NCBI RefSeq assembly: GCF_036607905.1
Contig: NZ_CP144555.1
Location: 6,386,001-6,450,000, forward strand
Source of the DNA: Streptomyces sp. SCSIO 75703
Lineage (GTDB): Bacteria > Actinomycetota > Actinomycetes > Streptomycetales > Streptomycetaceae
Direction: 5' to 3'
DNA: 64,000 nt
In this document: piece by piece, positions 35,030 to 43,040 of the stretch
Layout: the number at the start of each line of letters is the position of its first letter
How positions within the stretch are numbered: the first letter of the stretch is position 1
The notes under the pieces: generated by a model
Told to the model about the DNA's origin: nothing
Database searches by the model: none
Seen by the model: the letters and a program-made list of their open reading frames with translations, nothing else
Made by a program: the position numbers and the translations under genes

Positions 35030-36625
35030 TCAGCCGGTGCCCTCCCGCGCGTCCTCGGGCCCGCACGAACTGCCGTCGGGCGGCAGGGTGCCGTAGAGCA
35101 GGTAGTCGTCCACCTTGCGGTGCACGCAGCGGGAGGAGGCGTAGCCGGTGTGGCCCTCGGAGCGGTTGTCGAGGACGACGGCCGGGGACCCGAGCCGCTC
35201 GGCGGTCTCCACGGTCCAGCGGTACGGCGTCGCCGGGTCCCCGCGCGTGCCCACGAGCAGCATCTTCGCCGTGTCCACGTCCTTCACCCGCTCGCGGATG
35301 TAGTCCGTGCCCGCGGGGCGTCCGTAGCACATGAGGACCTGCGTGAGCCGGTAGCGGCCGAAGACCGGGGACGCCGCCTCGTACCGTTCGCGCAGCGGTC
35401 CCAGCGAGCGCAGCACCCGCTCGGCGCCGGGCCGGTCGGGATCGTCGGCGCAGTTGACCGCCATCAGGGCGGAGGGCAGGTTGTCGCGGGGGACGTCCTC
35501 CTCGTCGGTGAGCCCGCCGTCCCGCCCGCTCCCGGCGGCCCGGACGGGGAAGCCGACGCCGCCCGAGACAAAGTTCTCCAGCCCCCGGGTGTCGCCGTCG
35601 TCGGTGAGCTGTCCGATCGCCCGCTGCATCGAGGGCCACAGCTCCCGGCTGTACAGGCCCTGCACCATCGCGCCCACCAGGTCCTGCCCGGTGAACTCGC
35701 GGCCGAGGGAGGACGGCACCGGGTCCGCGTCGAGCGAGCGCACCAGCCGGACCACCTGGCGGCGCGCGTCGCGGGCGTCCCGGCCGAACGGGCAGCCGAT
35801 GTCCTCGACGCACCAGTCGAGGAAGTGCTCCAGCGCCGTCTGCTGGCCCCGTGCCCCGGCGAGTCCCTGCTCGGCCAGCGGTTCCGTCAGCGTGTCCACA
35901 CCGTCCAGCGCCATCCGGCCCACCTTGTCGGGGAAGCGGGCCGCGTACACCGCGCCCAGCCGCGTCCCGTACGAGAAGCCCAGGTAGGTCAGGCGGTCGT
36001 CGCCGAGCGCGGCGCGGATGACGTCCATGTCGTGGGCGGAGTCGACCGTGCCGATGTGGCGCAGGACGGGCCCGGAGTGCCGGGCGCACTCGGCGGCGGC
36101 GTCCCGCAGCCGGGCCAGCACGGCCCGCGCGTCGGCCATGTCCCGGTCCCCGTCGGTGGCCTCCATGATCTTCTCGGTGGCCGGGCCGCAGGTCACCGGG
36201 GAGGACCGGCCGACACCGCGGGGATCGAAGCCGACGACGTCGTAGCCGTTGGTCAGCGGCATGAACGCCTGGCCGGCGGAGGCGAGCGCGCTGACCCCGG
36301 AACCGCCCGGACCGCCGAAGTTCAGCAGCACCGAGCCGCGCGCGGGCCCCGTCGCCCGGTAGCGGGCGAGGGCCAGGTCGAGGGTGCCCGCGCCGGGCCG
36401 CGCGTAGTCCAGGGGGACGGTGACCTTGCCGCACTGGAGGTCCTTCGGCACCTCCAGCCCCCGGCAGGCCGACCATCGGACCTTCTGGTCGTAGAAGCGG
36501 GACAGATCGGGGCCCCCGTCCCGCGCGGCGGCGGGCGCGACGCCCGTGCCGAGCAGGGCCAGGCCGAGCGCGCCGGTGGCCGCGCGGCGCCGGACCGAGG
36601 ACCTTATCGACAGCTTGGCCGGCAT
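35030..36625 (-). CDS. Secreted tripeptidyl-aminopeptidase-type alpha/beta hydrolase (Tap/Slp family)
   Basis: 531 residues. A signal peptide (basic start with RRR, hydrophobic core to about 35, cleavage near APAAA) precedes the alpha/beta-hydrolase fold. Oxyanion region LLNFGGPGGSG, nucleophile GFSYGT, acid in VGTRGDPATPYRWT and His in EGHTGYA are all present, and the C-terminal TAP-like domain carries paired cysteines. These enzymes remove tripeptides from secreted proteins or process precursors outside the Streptomyces hypha. Length fits the SlpD/SlpE/Tap group. Confidence 0.88.
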   Translation of the reverse strand: MPAKLSIRSSVRRRAATGALGLALLGTGVAPAAARDGGPDLSRFYDQKVRWSACRGLEVPKDLQCGKVTVPLDYARPGAGTLDLALARYRATGPARGSVLLNFGGPGGSGVSALASAGQAFMPLTNGYDVVGFDPRGVGRSSPVTCGPATEKIMEATDGDRDMADARAVLARLRDAAAECARHSGPVLRHIGTVDSAHDMDVIRAALGDDRLTYLGFSYGTRLGAVYAARFPDKVGRMALDGVDTLTEPLAEQGLAGARGQQTALEHFLDWCVEDIGCPFGRDARDARRQVVRLVRSLDADPVPSSLGREFTGQDLVGAMVQGLYSRELWPSMQRAIGQLTDDGDTRGLENFVSGGVGFPVRAAGSGRDGGLTDEEDVPRDNLPSALMAVNCADDPDRPGAERVLRSLGPLRERYEAASPVFGRYRLTQVLMCYGRPAGTDYIRERVKDVDTAKMLLVGTRGDPATPYRWTVETAERLGSPAVVLDNRSEGHTGYASSRCVHRKVDDYLLYGTLPPDGSSCGPEDAREGTG

Positions 36626-36913
36626 CGATGCCTCCCGGGCGCCCCGTCGCGGACCGGTCGTCGACGCCCTCGCTCACCATAAGCGGGGCCCGCGCGGGCC
36701 GCCTCCGGGCGTCCGAGGCGGCCGTCCGGCCGGTCCCGGCCGCCCCGTGCGCCGGTCCCCTGCGGCGTCCCGCGCCGGTCGGTCTTCACGGCAGGTTCGA
36801 AGCCGGCCACCCGATGGGGTGAAAGGCCGAGGGGCCATAACCCGGCGCCGGGCCCCGGCGTTTACCCGGTGCGGGCGAGTGCCCGTGAGCCAAGTCTGGA
36901 AGGCAGGGACCTG

Positions 36914-37594
36914 ATGAGAAGGGTGACCCGTACCGGTGTCCTCGCCGTCGCCGCCTCCGGGGCCATGGCCGTGACGCTTCCGGCGTGCGCGGCCTTCGCG
37001 GCCGACGGAGCCTCGGCGGACGGTACCGCGGCCGGTTCCCCCGGAGTGCTCTCCGGCAACACCGTCCAGCTCCCGGTGGACATCCCGGTGAACGTCTGCG
37101 GGAACACGGTCGACGTGGTGGGACTGCTCAACCCCGCCATGGGCAACCGCTGCGCCAACGTCTCGGACGGCGGCGCCAGGGCGGGGGGCGGCAGCTCCGG
37201 CGGAGCGGTCGCCGAGGGCGCGGCCGAGGACTCGCCGGGCGTGCTCTCCGGCAACGGGGTGCAGCTCCCGGTGCACGTCCCGGTCAACGCGACCGGCAAC
37301 AGCGTGAACGTGGTCGGGATCGGCAACCCGGTCTTCGGCAACGAGTCGGTGAACACCACCGGCGAACGTCCCGAGCGGCCCCGCGTACCGGAGCGTCCGG
37401 AGCCGGAGCCGTCCGCGCCCGCCGAGCACCGCGCGGTGCCCCGGCCGGCCCCGGAGGCGGCGGCGCCGCAGACCACGGCGTCGCTCGCCCACACCGGCGC
37501 GGACGAGGCGCTGCCGCTGCTCGCGGGCGGCGCGGCCCTGGTCCTCGGCGGTGCCGTCCTCTACCGGCGCTTCCGCCCCCACGCGGCGGCCTGA
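36914..37594 (+). CDS. Long chaplin with two chaplin domains and sortase signal
   Basis: 226 residues. A signal peptide (ending about ACAAFA) is followed by two chaplin domains with the SPGVLSGNxVQLPVxxPVNxxGN signature at about residues 41-82 and 107-148. The first domain has the usual two cysteines (VNVCGN and GNRCAN) and the second has none (VNATGN and FGNESVN). A Pro/Glu-rich wall-spanning stretch, sorting motif LAHTG (LAxTG type), a hydrophobic helix and a basic tail RRFRPH follow. Long chaplins (ChpA-C) are anchored by sortase and help small chaplins coat aerial hyphae. Gene order suggests the ChpB ortholog, which is inference. The start ATG 36914 has AGGCAGGGA upstream. Confidence 0.92.
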   Translation: MRRVTRTGVLAVAASGAMAVTLPACAAFAADGASADGTAAGSPGVLSGNTVQLPVDIPVNVCGNTVDVVGLLNPAMGNRCANVSDGGARAGGGSSGGAVAEGAAEDSPGVLSGNGVQLPVHVPVNATGNSVNVVGIGNPVFGNESVNTTGERPERPRVPERPEPEPSAPAEHRAVPRPAPEAAAPQTTASLAHTGADEALPLLAGGAALVLGGAVLYRRFRPHAAA

Positions 37595-37608
37595 CCGACC
37601 CGCCCCTC

Positions 37609-37639
37609 GCGCCGGTCCCGGCCCCACACGGGACGGCGC
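37609..37639 (+). terminator. Probable terminator of the chaplin gene
   Basis: An 11-base-pair stem with one bulged G (arms 37609-37620 and 37629-37639) and an 8-base loop, 14 bases after the chaplin stop. Confidence 0.45.
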
Positions 37640-37680
37640 GGCCCCCCGCGCCGGTCCGCCGCCGTGCCGGACCCCGTGGC

Positions 37681-38160
37681 TCAGGCGCCGTGGAAGCGGC
37701 GGTGCAGGGCGCGGATCTCCGCCGTCAGCTCCGGCACCGGACCCTCCACCACCACGTCGGGCGCGACCTCGCCGACCGGCAGCGTCCGCACCGGGGGCCG
37801 TCCCACGCCCAGCTCGTCGAGCCAGCCGACCAGTTGCTCCGACGAGGCGACGTACACGATGCGCCCGAGGCCGACCCACGCGTGCGCCGCGGCACACATC
37901 GGGCAGTGCTCGCCGGACGTGTAGACCGTCGCCGCCGCCCGCTCGGCCTCGCTCAGGTGGGCCGCCGCCCAGCGGGCCAGCTCGAACTCCGGATGCCGGG
38001 TGCGGTCACCCGAGGCCACCCGGTTGTGGTCCTCGGCCAGCACGGTGCCGTCGGCACCGACCAGCACCGAGCCGAACGGCTCGTCCCCCGCCTCCAGCGC
38101 CTCGGCGGCCAGTTCCACGCAGCGGCGCAGATACGTCAGTTCGGTGTCCTTCACGACCAT
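37681..38160 (-). CDS. Nucleoside/guanine deaminase-like protein (CMP/dCMP deaminase fold)
   Basis: 159 residues with the zinc-deaminase signature: THPE-type site (TRHPEFEL: His zinc ligand and catalytic Glu) and a PCxxC-type site (GEHCPMCAAAHAW). The order is that of guanine and tRNA-adenosine deaminases. It is cytosolic. The substrate cannot be fixed, but guanine or another nucleobase is likely given its length and the EPFGSVLVG opening. It is a single gene between the convergent chaplin gene and the GlsB-type gene. Confidence 0.85.
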   Translation of the reverse strand: MVVKDTELTYLRRCVELAAEALEAGDEPFGSVLVGADGTVLAEDHNRVASGDRTRHPEFELARWAAAHLSEAERAAATVYTSGEHCPMCAAAHAWVGLGRIVYVASSEQLVGWLDELGVGRPPVRTLPVGEVAPDVVVEGPVPELTAEIRALHRRFHGA

Positions 38161-38230
38161 GGCGCAGGGCCCTCCTCGGGGTGTCGTTCTCCGCCGCGAA
38201 CCCTACGTCCTGTGGTGCCGGCCCCCGGGC

Positions 38231-38304
38231 CCCGGCACCACCGACCCGCCGCGCCCGAACCCCCGGCACCACCGACCCGCCGCGCCGCGCGCCCGGCACC
38301 ACCG
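38231..38304. repeat. Imperfect direct repeats, about 30-base period
   Basis: A 25-base segment at 38231-38255 is repeated at 38262-38286, and its first 13 bases again at 38292-38304. It lies in the non-coding gap between the deaminase gene and the GlsB-type gene. Confidence 0.55.
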
Positions 38305-38360
38305 CACCGGAGCCGGCCCCCGGCACCCCCGCGGCCCGCCCGCAGACCCGGACACGCCGA

Positions 38361-38389
38361 GCGGCACGCCGGCCGGACCGGCGTGCCGC
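38361..38389 (-). terminator. Stem-loop terminator of the GlsB-type gene
   Basis: A perfect 12-base-pair stem (38361-38372 and 38378-38389) with a 5-base loop, about 40 bases past the stop of the leftward gene. A shorter hairpin (38404-38420) lies between them. Confidence 0.65.
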
Positions 38390-38427
38390 CAGGCACCGTG
38401 TCGCGCCCTCCCCGAGGGCGGGGCCCC

Positions 38428-38697
38428 TCAGCCGCCCGCCCTGGACCGGTCCAGGGCGGCCACGCCGACCGCCGCCAGACCGATCTGGATCAGCCACTCG
38501 ATCCAGTCCACGCCCTTGGTGTCGGCCACCCCGAAGGCGTTCGCGATCCACGAGCCGATGAGCGCGGCCACGATGCCGACCAGGATCGTCCACAGCACGC
38601 CGATGCGCTGGCGCCCCGGGACCACCAGCCGGCCCAGGACACCGATGACGACGCCGATGACGAGGGCACTGATGATGCCGTCGATCTCCACTTCCAC
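38428..38697 (-). CDS. GlsB/YeaQ/YmgE-family small membrane protein
   Basis: 89 residues with three hydrophobic helices (about 8-25, 33-53, 67-82). The opening GIISALVIGVVIGVLGRLVVPG and the middle GIVAALIGSWIANAFG are the family signature (transglycosylase-associated protein). Family members are stress-linked inner-membrane proteins of unknown biochemistry. The start ATG 38697 gives the usual length. Confidence 0.88.
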   Translation of the reverse strand: MEVEIDGIISALVIGVVIGVLGRLVVPGRQRIGVLWTILVGIVAALIGSWIANAFGVADTKGVDWIEWLIQIGLAAVGVAALDRSRAGG

Positions 38698-38799
38698 CCC
38701 TCTCCGTCAAGACCCCCGCGGGATGACGTGTGCCCGCTGGCGGCGACGGCAGTCCGCCGACGTCCAACCCGCTTGCCTGTGAAGGCCGTTGACAGAAAG

Positions 38800-38839
38800 G
38801 GCCGCGGGCCGGCCCGGCGGTCCGGACCGGCCCGCGGCC
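38800..38839 (-). terminator. Stem-loop left of the IS element, probably the original SPW gene terminator
   Basis: A 13-base-pair perfect stem (38800-38812 and 38827-38839) with a 14-base loop. Without the IS it would lie about 45 bases past the SPW-protein stop codon. It now lies about the same distance past the transposase stop and may serve both leftward genes. Confidence 0.5.
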
Positions 38840-38884
38840 GGGAGCGCGCACCCGGCCCAGGGTCTTTCGTCTGAAGCGAGAGGT

Positions 38885-38890
38885 CCTAGT
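38885..38890. repeat. Target-site duplication, left copy
   Basis: CCTAGT, repeated exactly at 39944-39949 on the other side of the IS. It fits the NCTAGN target preference known for IS481. Confidence 0.85.
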
Positions 38891-39842
38891 TGTATTGACC
38901 CGCAGCGTTGTTGACACGGCTGATGGGCGGGTGTCCGTCCAGTGCGGTGTGGCAGCGGTGGTGGTTGTAGGTGTGGAGGAAGTCTGCCAGGGCTTCGGTC
39001 CGTTCGGTGTTTGAGGTGTAGGGCCGCAGGTAGGCCCATTCGTCGAGCAGGGTGCGGTTGAAGCGTTCGACCTTGCCGTTGGTCTGCGGCCGGTAGGCCC
39101 GGGTCAGCTTGCCGGTCGCGCCGAGCTCGGCCAGGACTGCCTTCCAGGCCAGGCCCTTGCGGTAGGCCCAGGCGTTGTCGGTCAGCACCCGCTCGATCCG
39201 GGTGATGCCCTGGCTGTGGAAGAACGTGGCCGCGCGGGTGAGGAAGCCCGCGCAGGTCGCGGTCTTCTCGTCGCCGTGGATCTCGCTGTAGGCGAGGCGG
39301 GTGTGGTCGTCGACGGCGGAGTGGACGTAGTCGAAGCCCATGTTGTTGCGGGTGGCCCGGCCGGCCTGGCGGCCCAGCGCTTTGTGACCGCCGCCGTCGG
39401 GGATCCGGCCGAGTTTCTTCACGTCGACGTGGATGAGTTCCCCGGGACGCTCGCGTTCGTAGCGGCGGATCAGCGTGCCGGTGGGGCGGTCGAGCCAGGC
39501 CAGGCGGTTGAGCCGGTGGCGGGTCAGGATCCGGTGGACGGTCGAGGCGGGCAGGCCCAGGATCGGGCCGATCCTGGCCGGCCCGAGCTTGCGGCTCTGT
39601 CGCAGGTCGCAGACGCGGGTTTCGACCGAGGCCGCGGTCCGGTGCGGCGTCGTGTGAGGCCGGCTCGACCGGTCGTGCAGGCCCGCCTCGCCTTCAGCCC
39701 GCCACCTGCGGATCCATTTGTGAGCCGTGGCCCGGGAGATACCCATCTCGGCGGCCACGTGAGCGACCGGACGGCCTGAGCAGACACGTTCGACCAGCAG
39801 TCTTCTACCGAAGACGGTCAGCCGGGCATTACGGTGGGGCAC
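38886..39842 (-). CDS. IS481-family transposase (DDE integrase type)
   Basis: 318 residues from GTG 39842, preceded by GGAGG five bases upstream. The frame extends upstream into the terminal region, but that part has no family features. The N-terminal HTH (VAHVAAEMGISRATAHKWIRRW) is followed by an rve/DDE core: ELIHVDVKKLG (first Asp), RVLTDNAWAY (second Asp) and RPQTNGKVERFNRTL (Glu), with the final YNHHRCHTALDG typical of IS481. The last codon spans the element's end and the TAG stop comes from the target-site duplication. It looks intact and probably active. Confidence 0.92.
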   Translation of the reverse strand: MPHRNARLTVFGRRLLVERVCSGRPVAHVAAEMGISRATAHKWIRRWRAEGEAGLHDRSSRPHTTPHRTAASVETRVCDLRQSRKLGPARIGPILGLPASTVHRILTRHRLNRLAWLDRPTGTLIRRYERERPGELIHVDVKKLGRIPDGGGHKALGRQAGRATRNNMGFDYVHSAVDDHTRLAYSEIHGDEKTATCAGFLTRAATFFHSQGITRIERVLTDNAWAYRKGLAWKAVLAELGATGKLTRAYRPQTNGKVERFNRTLLDEWAYLRPYTSNTERTEALADFLHTYNHHRCHTALDGHPPISRVNNAAGQYN

Positions 39843-39943
39843 GAAGACCTCCGTGCGGTGAGTTCCTAGACAGCTCCCACCACACCGGAGGTCTTCGCCA
39901 TGTTCAAGATCCAGCAGTGTCAACAACGCTCGTGATCAATACA
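38891..39943 (-). mobile_element. Complete IS481-family insertion sequence
   Basis: 1053 bases, bounded by TGT...ACA ends. The first about 28 bases of each end form an inverted repeat: TGTATTGA is identical, four of the next bases differ, then GCGTTGTTGACAC is identical. It is flanked by a 6-base direct duplication (CCTAGT). One transposase gene fills it and reads leftward. Intact ends, duplication and open frame suggest a recent insertion. It separates the SPW-protein gene from its likely terminator and breaks no gene. Confidence 0.92.
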
Positions 39944-39949
39944 CCTAGT
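39944..39949. repeat. Target-site duplication, right copy
   Basis: CCTAGT, matching 38885-38890. Its CTA (39945-39947) is the complement of the TAG stop codon of the SPW-repeat protein gene, so insertion rebuilt the host stop. Confidence 0.85.
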
Positions 39950-40385
39950 GCCTGGGGGCGCTCCTGGCGGCCGTCCCGGCGCAGACCAGCCCCAGCGCCA
40001 GGGCCAGACCTCCGATGACGGCGTTGTTCCAGATCACGCCGGCGTCCGGGTGGGTGCCGACGATCCACGGCGAGATGATCATCCACACGCCGACCGCGCA
40101 CATCGCCCAGCTCAGGCCGTACATGCGCTCCGGGGCCCGGGTGAAGCCGAGCGCCAGCAGACCGATGGCGACGCCGATGATCAGGTTGTGTGCCACCAGT
40201 GACGGCTGGTTGGCCGTGAAGTGGACGATCCACGGGGACACGGCACAGTAGAGGCCGAGCAGGAACACCGGCCCGTCCACGAGTGCCACGTCGCGGCCGC
40301 CGAGCATGCGGGCGTAGCGGGCCCGCATCTCCGGGGCGTCGGGATGAGTGGCGATGTCACCTCTTGAGTGCGAGACGTTGGCCAT
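39945..40385 (-). CDS. SPW-repeat membrane protein
   Basis: 146 residues with four hydrophobic helices and two SPW motifs (AVSPWIVHF and IISPWIVGTHPD), the hallmark of the SPW family. A hydrophilic N-terminus of about 35 residues (HSRGDIATHPDAPEMRARYARMLGG) is usual in Streptomyces members. Function is unknown. The stop codon sits within the IS target duplication, so the full protein is still made. The gene is divergent from the chitinase gene. Confidence 0.88.
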   Translation of the reverse strand: MANVSHSRGDIATHPDAPEMRARYARMLGGRDVALVDGPVFLLGLYCAVSPWIVHFTANQPSLVAHNLIIGVAIGLLALGFTRAPERMYGLSWAMCAVGVWMIISPWIVGTHPDAGVIWNNAVIGGLALALGLVCAGTAARSAPRH

Positions 40386-40793
40386 GACTCGTCTCCTTCG
40401 TGACGTACGGGGCCTGACGCGGCGGAGGGTCCGAACTCACGCCACGCACGTCCATTGTGCTCTTATTCACCCCTTATGTGTAGAGCTGGGGATAAGGAGA
40501 GGTGCCCGTGATCCCGTGCGAAACGGTCACCCGCTCCCCGGTGCGCACCGGTCGGGGGGATCGTCGGCCAACTGGGCCCGTGGCGGGGTCCGTTCGGCCT
40601 CGCTCCGGCGATGCGGCCGGAATTGGTCTACACCCTTGACTGGTACAGACCAACGCGGTTGAGTGTCCTCCCCACCCCCCCACCACGGTCGCCCCACGCC
40701 GTGGCCGGCCCGGCCGGTCCGTGCGTACGAGGCCGTCGCCGCGCCCTTCCCCCGGCGCGGGAGCGACCGTGCTCCGACAAGGAGGCAGTACCT
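40386..40793. promoter_or_regulatory. Divergent control region between SPW and chitinase genes
   Basis: 408 bases without a gene. The left part (40440-40500) is locally AT-richer and is the likely promoter for the leftward SPW gene. The right part holds a DasR-type site near 40639, and below it a C-rich leader running to the GGAGG ribosome site at 40781-40785. Confidence 0.55.
40639..40654 (+). promoter_or_regulatory. DasR-responsive element (dre) / chitinase promoter repeat
   Basis: ACTGGTACAGACCAAC matches the DasR consensus ACTGGTCTAGACCAGT at 13 of 16 positions. A related TTGGTCTACACC at 40623-40634 makes a direct repeat with CTGGTACAGACC, as found in Streptomyces chitinase promoters. 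TTGACT (40636-40641) overlaps it as a possible -35. GlcNAc-dependent release by DasR is the expected control of the chitinase. Confidence 0.7.
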
Positions 40794-41687
40794 GTGTCGA
40801 GACGCCGTATCTCCGCCCTGGTGACCGTGCTCGCCCTCGCCGGTGCCGTGCCCGCGCTGCTGCCGGCCGCCCCGGCGTCCGCCGCGTCGTGCTCCGGCTA
40901 TCCGAACTGGTCGGCCGGCACCCACTACAACGCGGGCGACATCGTCCGCTACACGGACGGCAAGGCGTACATCGCCGAGCACGCGAACCCGGGCTACGAC
41001 CCGGTCATCAGTACCTGGTACTGGAAGCCGTACGCCTGTGAGGACGGCGGCTCCCAGACGCCGGTCGGCGACTTCGTGGTCAGCGAGGCCCAGTTCAACC
41101 AGATGTTCCCGGGCCGGAACTCCTTCTACAGCTACGGCGGGCTGACCGCGGCGCTCGGCGCCTACCCGGGCTTCGCCAAGACCGGCAGCGACGTGACGAA
41201 GAAGCAGGAGGCGGCGGCCTTCCTCGCCAACGTCAGCCACGAGACCGGCGGACTCGTGCACGTCGTCGAGCAGAACACCGCCAACTACCCGCACTACTGC
41301 GACTGGGGCCAGCCGTACGGCTGCCCGGCCGGACAGGACGCGTACTACGGGCGCGGCCCGATCCAGCTGAGCTGGAACTTCAACTACAAGGCGGCCGGCG
41401 ACGCCCTCGGCATCGACCTGCTGGGCAACCCCTGGCTGGTCCAGAACGACTCGGCCGTCGCCTGGAAGACCGCGCTGTGGTACTGGAACACCCAGTCCGG
41501 GCCCGGCAGCATGACCGGCCACAACGCCATGGTCAACGGGGCCGGCTTCGGTCAGACGATCCGCTCCATCAACGGCTCCCTGGAGTGCGACGGCCGCAAC
41601 CCCGCGCAGGTCCAGAGCCGCGTCGGCACCTACCAGCGGTTCGCGCAGATCCTCGGTGTCGACCCGGGCGGCAACCTCTACTGCTGA
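40794..41687 (+). CDS. Secreted family 19 chitinase with chitin-binding module
   Basis: 297 residues from GTG 40794, with GGAGG nearby. Signal peptide about 1-31 (AAPASAAS). A CBM5/12 chitin-binding domain (about 32-78: YPNWSAGTHYNAGDIVRYTDGKAY in parts, then TWYWKPYACE) precedes a short linker and a GH19 catalytic domain. That domain begins FVVSEAQFNQMFP, has catalytic Glu in NVSHETGG, a second Glu in VVEQNT, and AYYGRGPIQLSWNFNY. It hydrolyses chitin outside the cell. It has the compact, plant-like GH19 form and the layout of Streptomyces ChiF/ChiG enzymes. Gene order favours ChiF, by inference. Confidence 0.93.
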   Translation: MSRRRISALVTVLALAGAVPALLPAAPASAASCSGYPNWSAGTHYNAGDIVRYTDGKAYIAEHANPGYDPVISTWYWKPYACEDGGSQTPVGDFVVSEAQFNQMFPGRNSFYSYGGLTAALGAYPGFAKTGSDVTKKQEAAAFLANVSHETGGLVHVVEQNTANYPHYCDWGQPYGCPAGQDAYYGRGPIQLSWNFNYKAAGDALGIDLLGNPWLVQNDSAVAWKTALWYWNTQSGPGSMTGHNAMVNGAGFGQTIRSINGSLECDGRNPAQVQSRVGTYQRFAQILGVDPGGNLYC

Positions 41688-41703
41688 CCCGGCCCACGGC
41701 ACC

Positions 41704-41764
41704 GGCGGCGCCGTCCGTCCCCCGCTCGGGCCCCGGCCCACCGCGGTGGACGGGCGGCGCCGCC
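41704..41764 (+). terminator. Terminator of the chitinase gene
   Basis: A 17-base-pair stem with one G-U pair (41704-41720 and 41748-41764) and a 27-base loop, beginning 16 bases after the chitinase stop. Confidence 0.6.
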
Positions 41765-41942
41765 CTCGCGTCCGCGGCGCGCCCCGCACGTTTCCGGCCG
41801 GGGCACGGCCGGGGCCCGGACTGGTCTCCAGGCAGTTTTACGTATAACCTCTCCCGTCACCGCCGTCCCGACGGCTCCGGCGCCCCACCCCCGCCCGGCC
41901 CCGCCGCGAGACCCCCGAACGACCTGCCGAGGAAACCCCCGC

Positions 41943-43040
41943 ATGACCGCGCCCCGCATCGACACCGCCACCCTCCGCGCCCTGCCCAAGGCCGTCCTGC
42001 ACGACCACCTCGACGGCGGCCTGCGCCCCGCGACCGTGGTCGAGCTGGCGGACGCCGTCGGCCACACCCTGCCCACCACCGACCCCGGGGAACTGGCCGC
42101 CTGGTACTACGAGGCCGCCAACTCCGGCGACCTGGTGCGCTACATCGCCACCTTCGAGCACACCCTCGCCGTGATGCAGACCCGCGAGGGGCTGCTGCGC
42201 ACCGCCGAGGAGTACGTCCTCGACCTCGCCGCCGACGGCGTCGTCTACGCCGAGGTCCGCTACGCCCCCGAGCTGATGCTCCGCGGGGGCCTCACCCTCG
42301 CCGAGGTCGTCGAGACCGTCCAGGAGGGGCTGGCCGCCGGCATGGCGAAGGCGGCGGCCGGGGGCACGCCGGTCCGGGTCGGCACCCTGCTGTGCGGGAT
42401 GCGCATGTTCGACCGCACCCGCGCCACCGCCGAGCTCGCGGTCGCCTTCCGCGACGCCGGGGTCGTCGGCTTCGACATCGCCGGCGCCGAGGACGGCTTC
42501 CCGCCCGCCGACCACCTCGACGCCTTCGCGTACCTGCGGCGCGAGAACGTGCCCTTCACCATCCACGCCGGCGAGGCGCACGGGCTGCCCAGCATCCACC
42601 AGGCCCTCCAGGTGTGCGGCGCCCAGCGCATCGGCCACGGCGTGCGCATCACCGACGACATCCCGGACCTCGCCGGCGGCAAGCTGGGCCGGCTCGCCGG
42701 CTGGGTCCGCGACCGCCGTATCGCCCTGGAGATGTGCCCGACCTCCAACCTCCAGACCGGCGCGGCCACGTCCATCGCCGAGCACCCGATCACCGCGCTC
42801 AAGGACCTCGGCTTCCGCGTCACCCTCAACACCGACAACCGGCTGGTCTCGGCCACGACGATGACCCGCGAGATGTCCCTGCTGGTCGAGGAGGCCGGCT
42901 GGACCGCGGACGACCTGCGCACGGTCACGGTGAACGCCCTCAAGAGCGCCTTCATCCCCTACGACGAGCGCCGGGCGCTGATCGAGGACGTCGTCCTGCC
43001 GGGCTACGCGGCGCTGCCGAGGACCAGCCCCCGGACGTAG
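41943..43040 (+). CDS. add: Adenosine deaminase
   Basis: 365-residue amidohydrolase that converts adenosine to inosine. Zinc and catalytic residues are all visible: HDHLDG (residues 20-25), HAGEAHG (His and catalytic Glu, near 208), GHGVR (near 230) and NTDNRL (Asp, near 290). Length is normal. The start ATG 41943 is the first residue of the conserved N-terminus. A TATAAC element at 41843-41848 could be part of its promoter. The 3' end overlaps the convergent DinB-type gene by 37 bases. Confidence 0.93.
   Translation: MTAPRIDTATLRALPKAVLHDHLDGGLRPATVVELADAVGHTLPTTDPGELAAWYYEAANSGDLVRYIATFEHTLAVMQTREGLLRTAEEYVLDLAADGVVYAEVRYAPELMLRGGLTLAEVVETVQEGLAAGMAKAAAGGTPVRVGTLLCGMRMFDRTRATAELAVAFRDAGVVGFDIAGAEDGFPPADHLDAFAYLRRENVPFTIHAGEAHGLPSIHQALQVCGAQRIGHGVRITDDIPDLAGGKLGRLAGWVRDRRIALEMCPTSNLQTGAATSIAEHPITALKDLGFRVTLNTDNRLVSATTMTREMSLLVEEAGWTADDLRTVTVNALKSAFIPYDERRALIEDVVLPGYAALPRTSPRT

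Noticed and set aside
36626..36913. SigBldN-type promoter for the chaplin
   Set aside because: No convincing -35/-10 pair could be read in the 288-base gap.
39843..39926. 28-residue upstream extension of the transposase
   Set aside because: The GTG at 39842 has GGAGG at ideal distance and the HTH begins soon after. The extension is in the terminal region of the IS.
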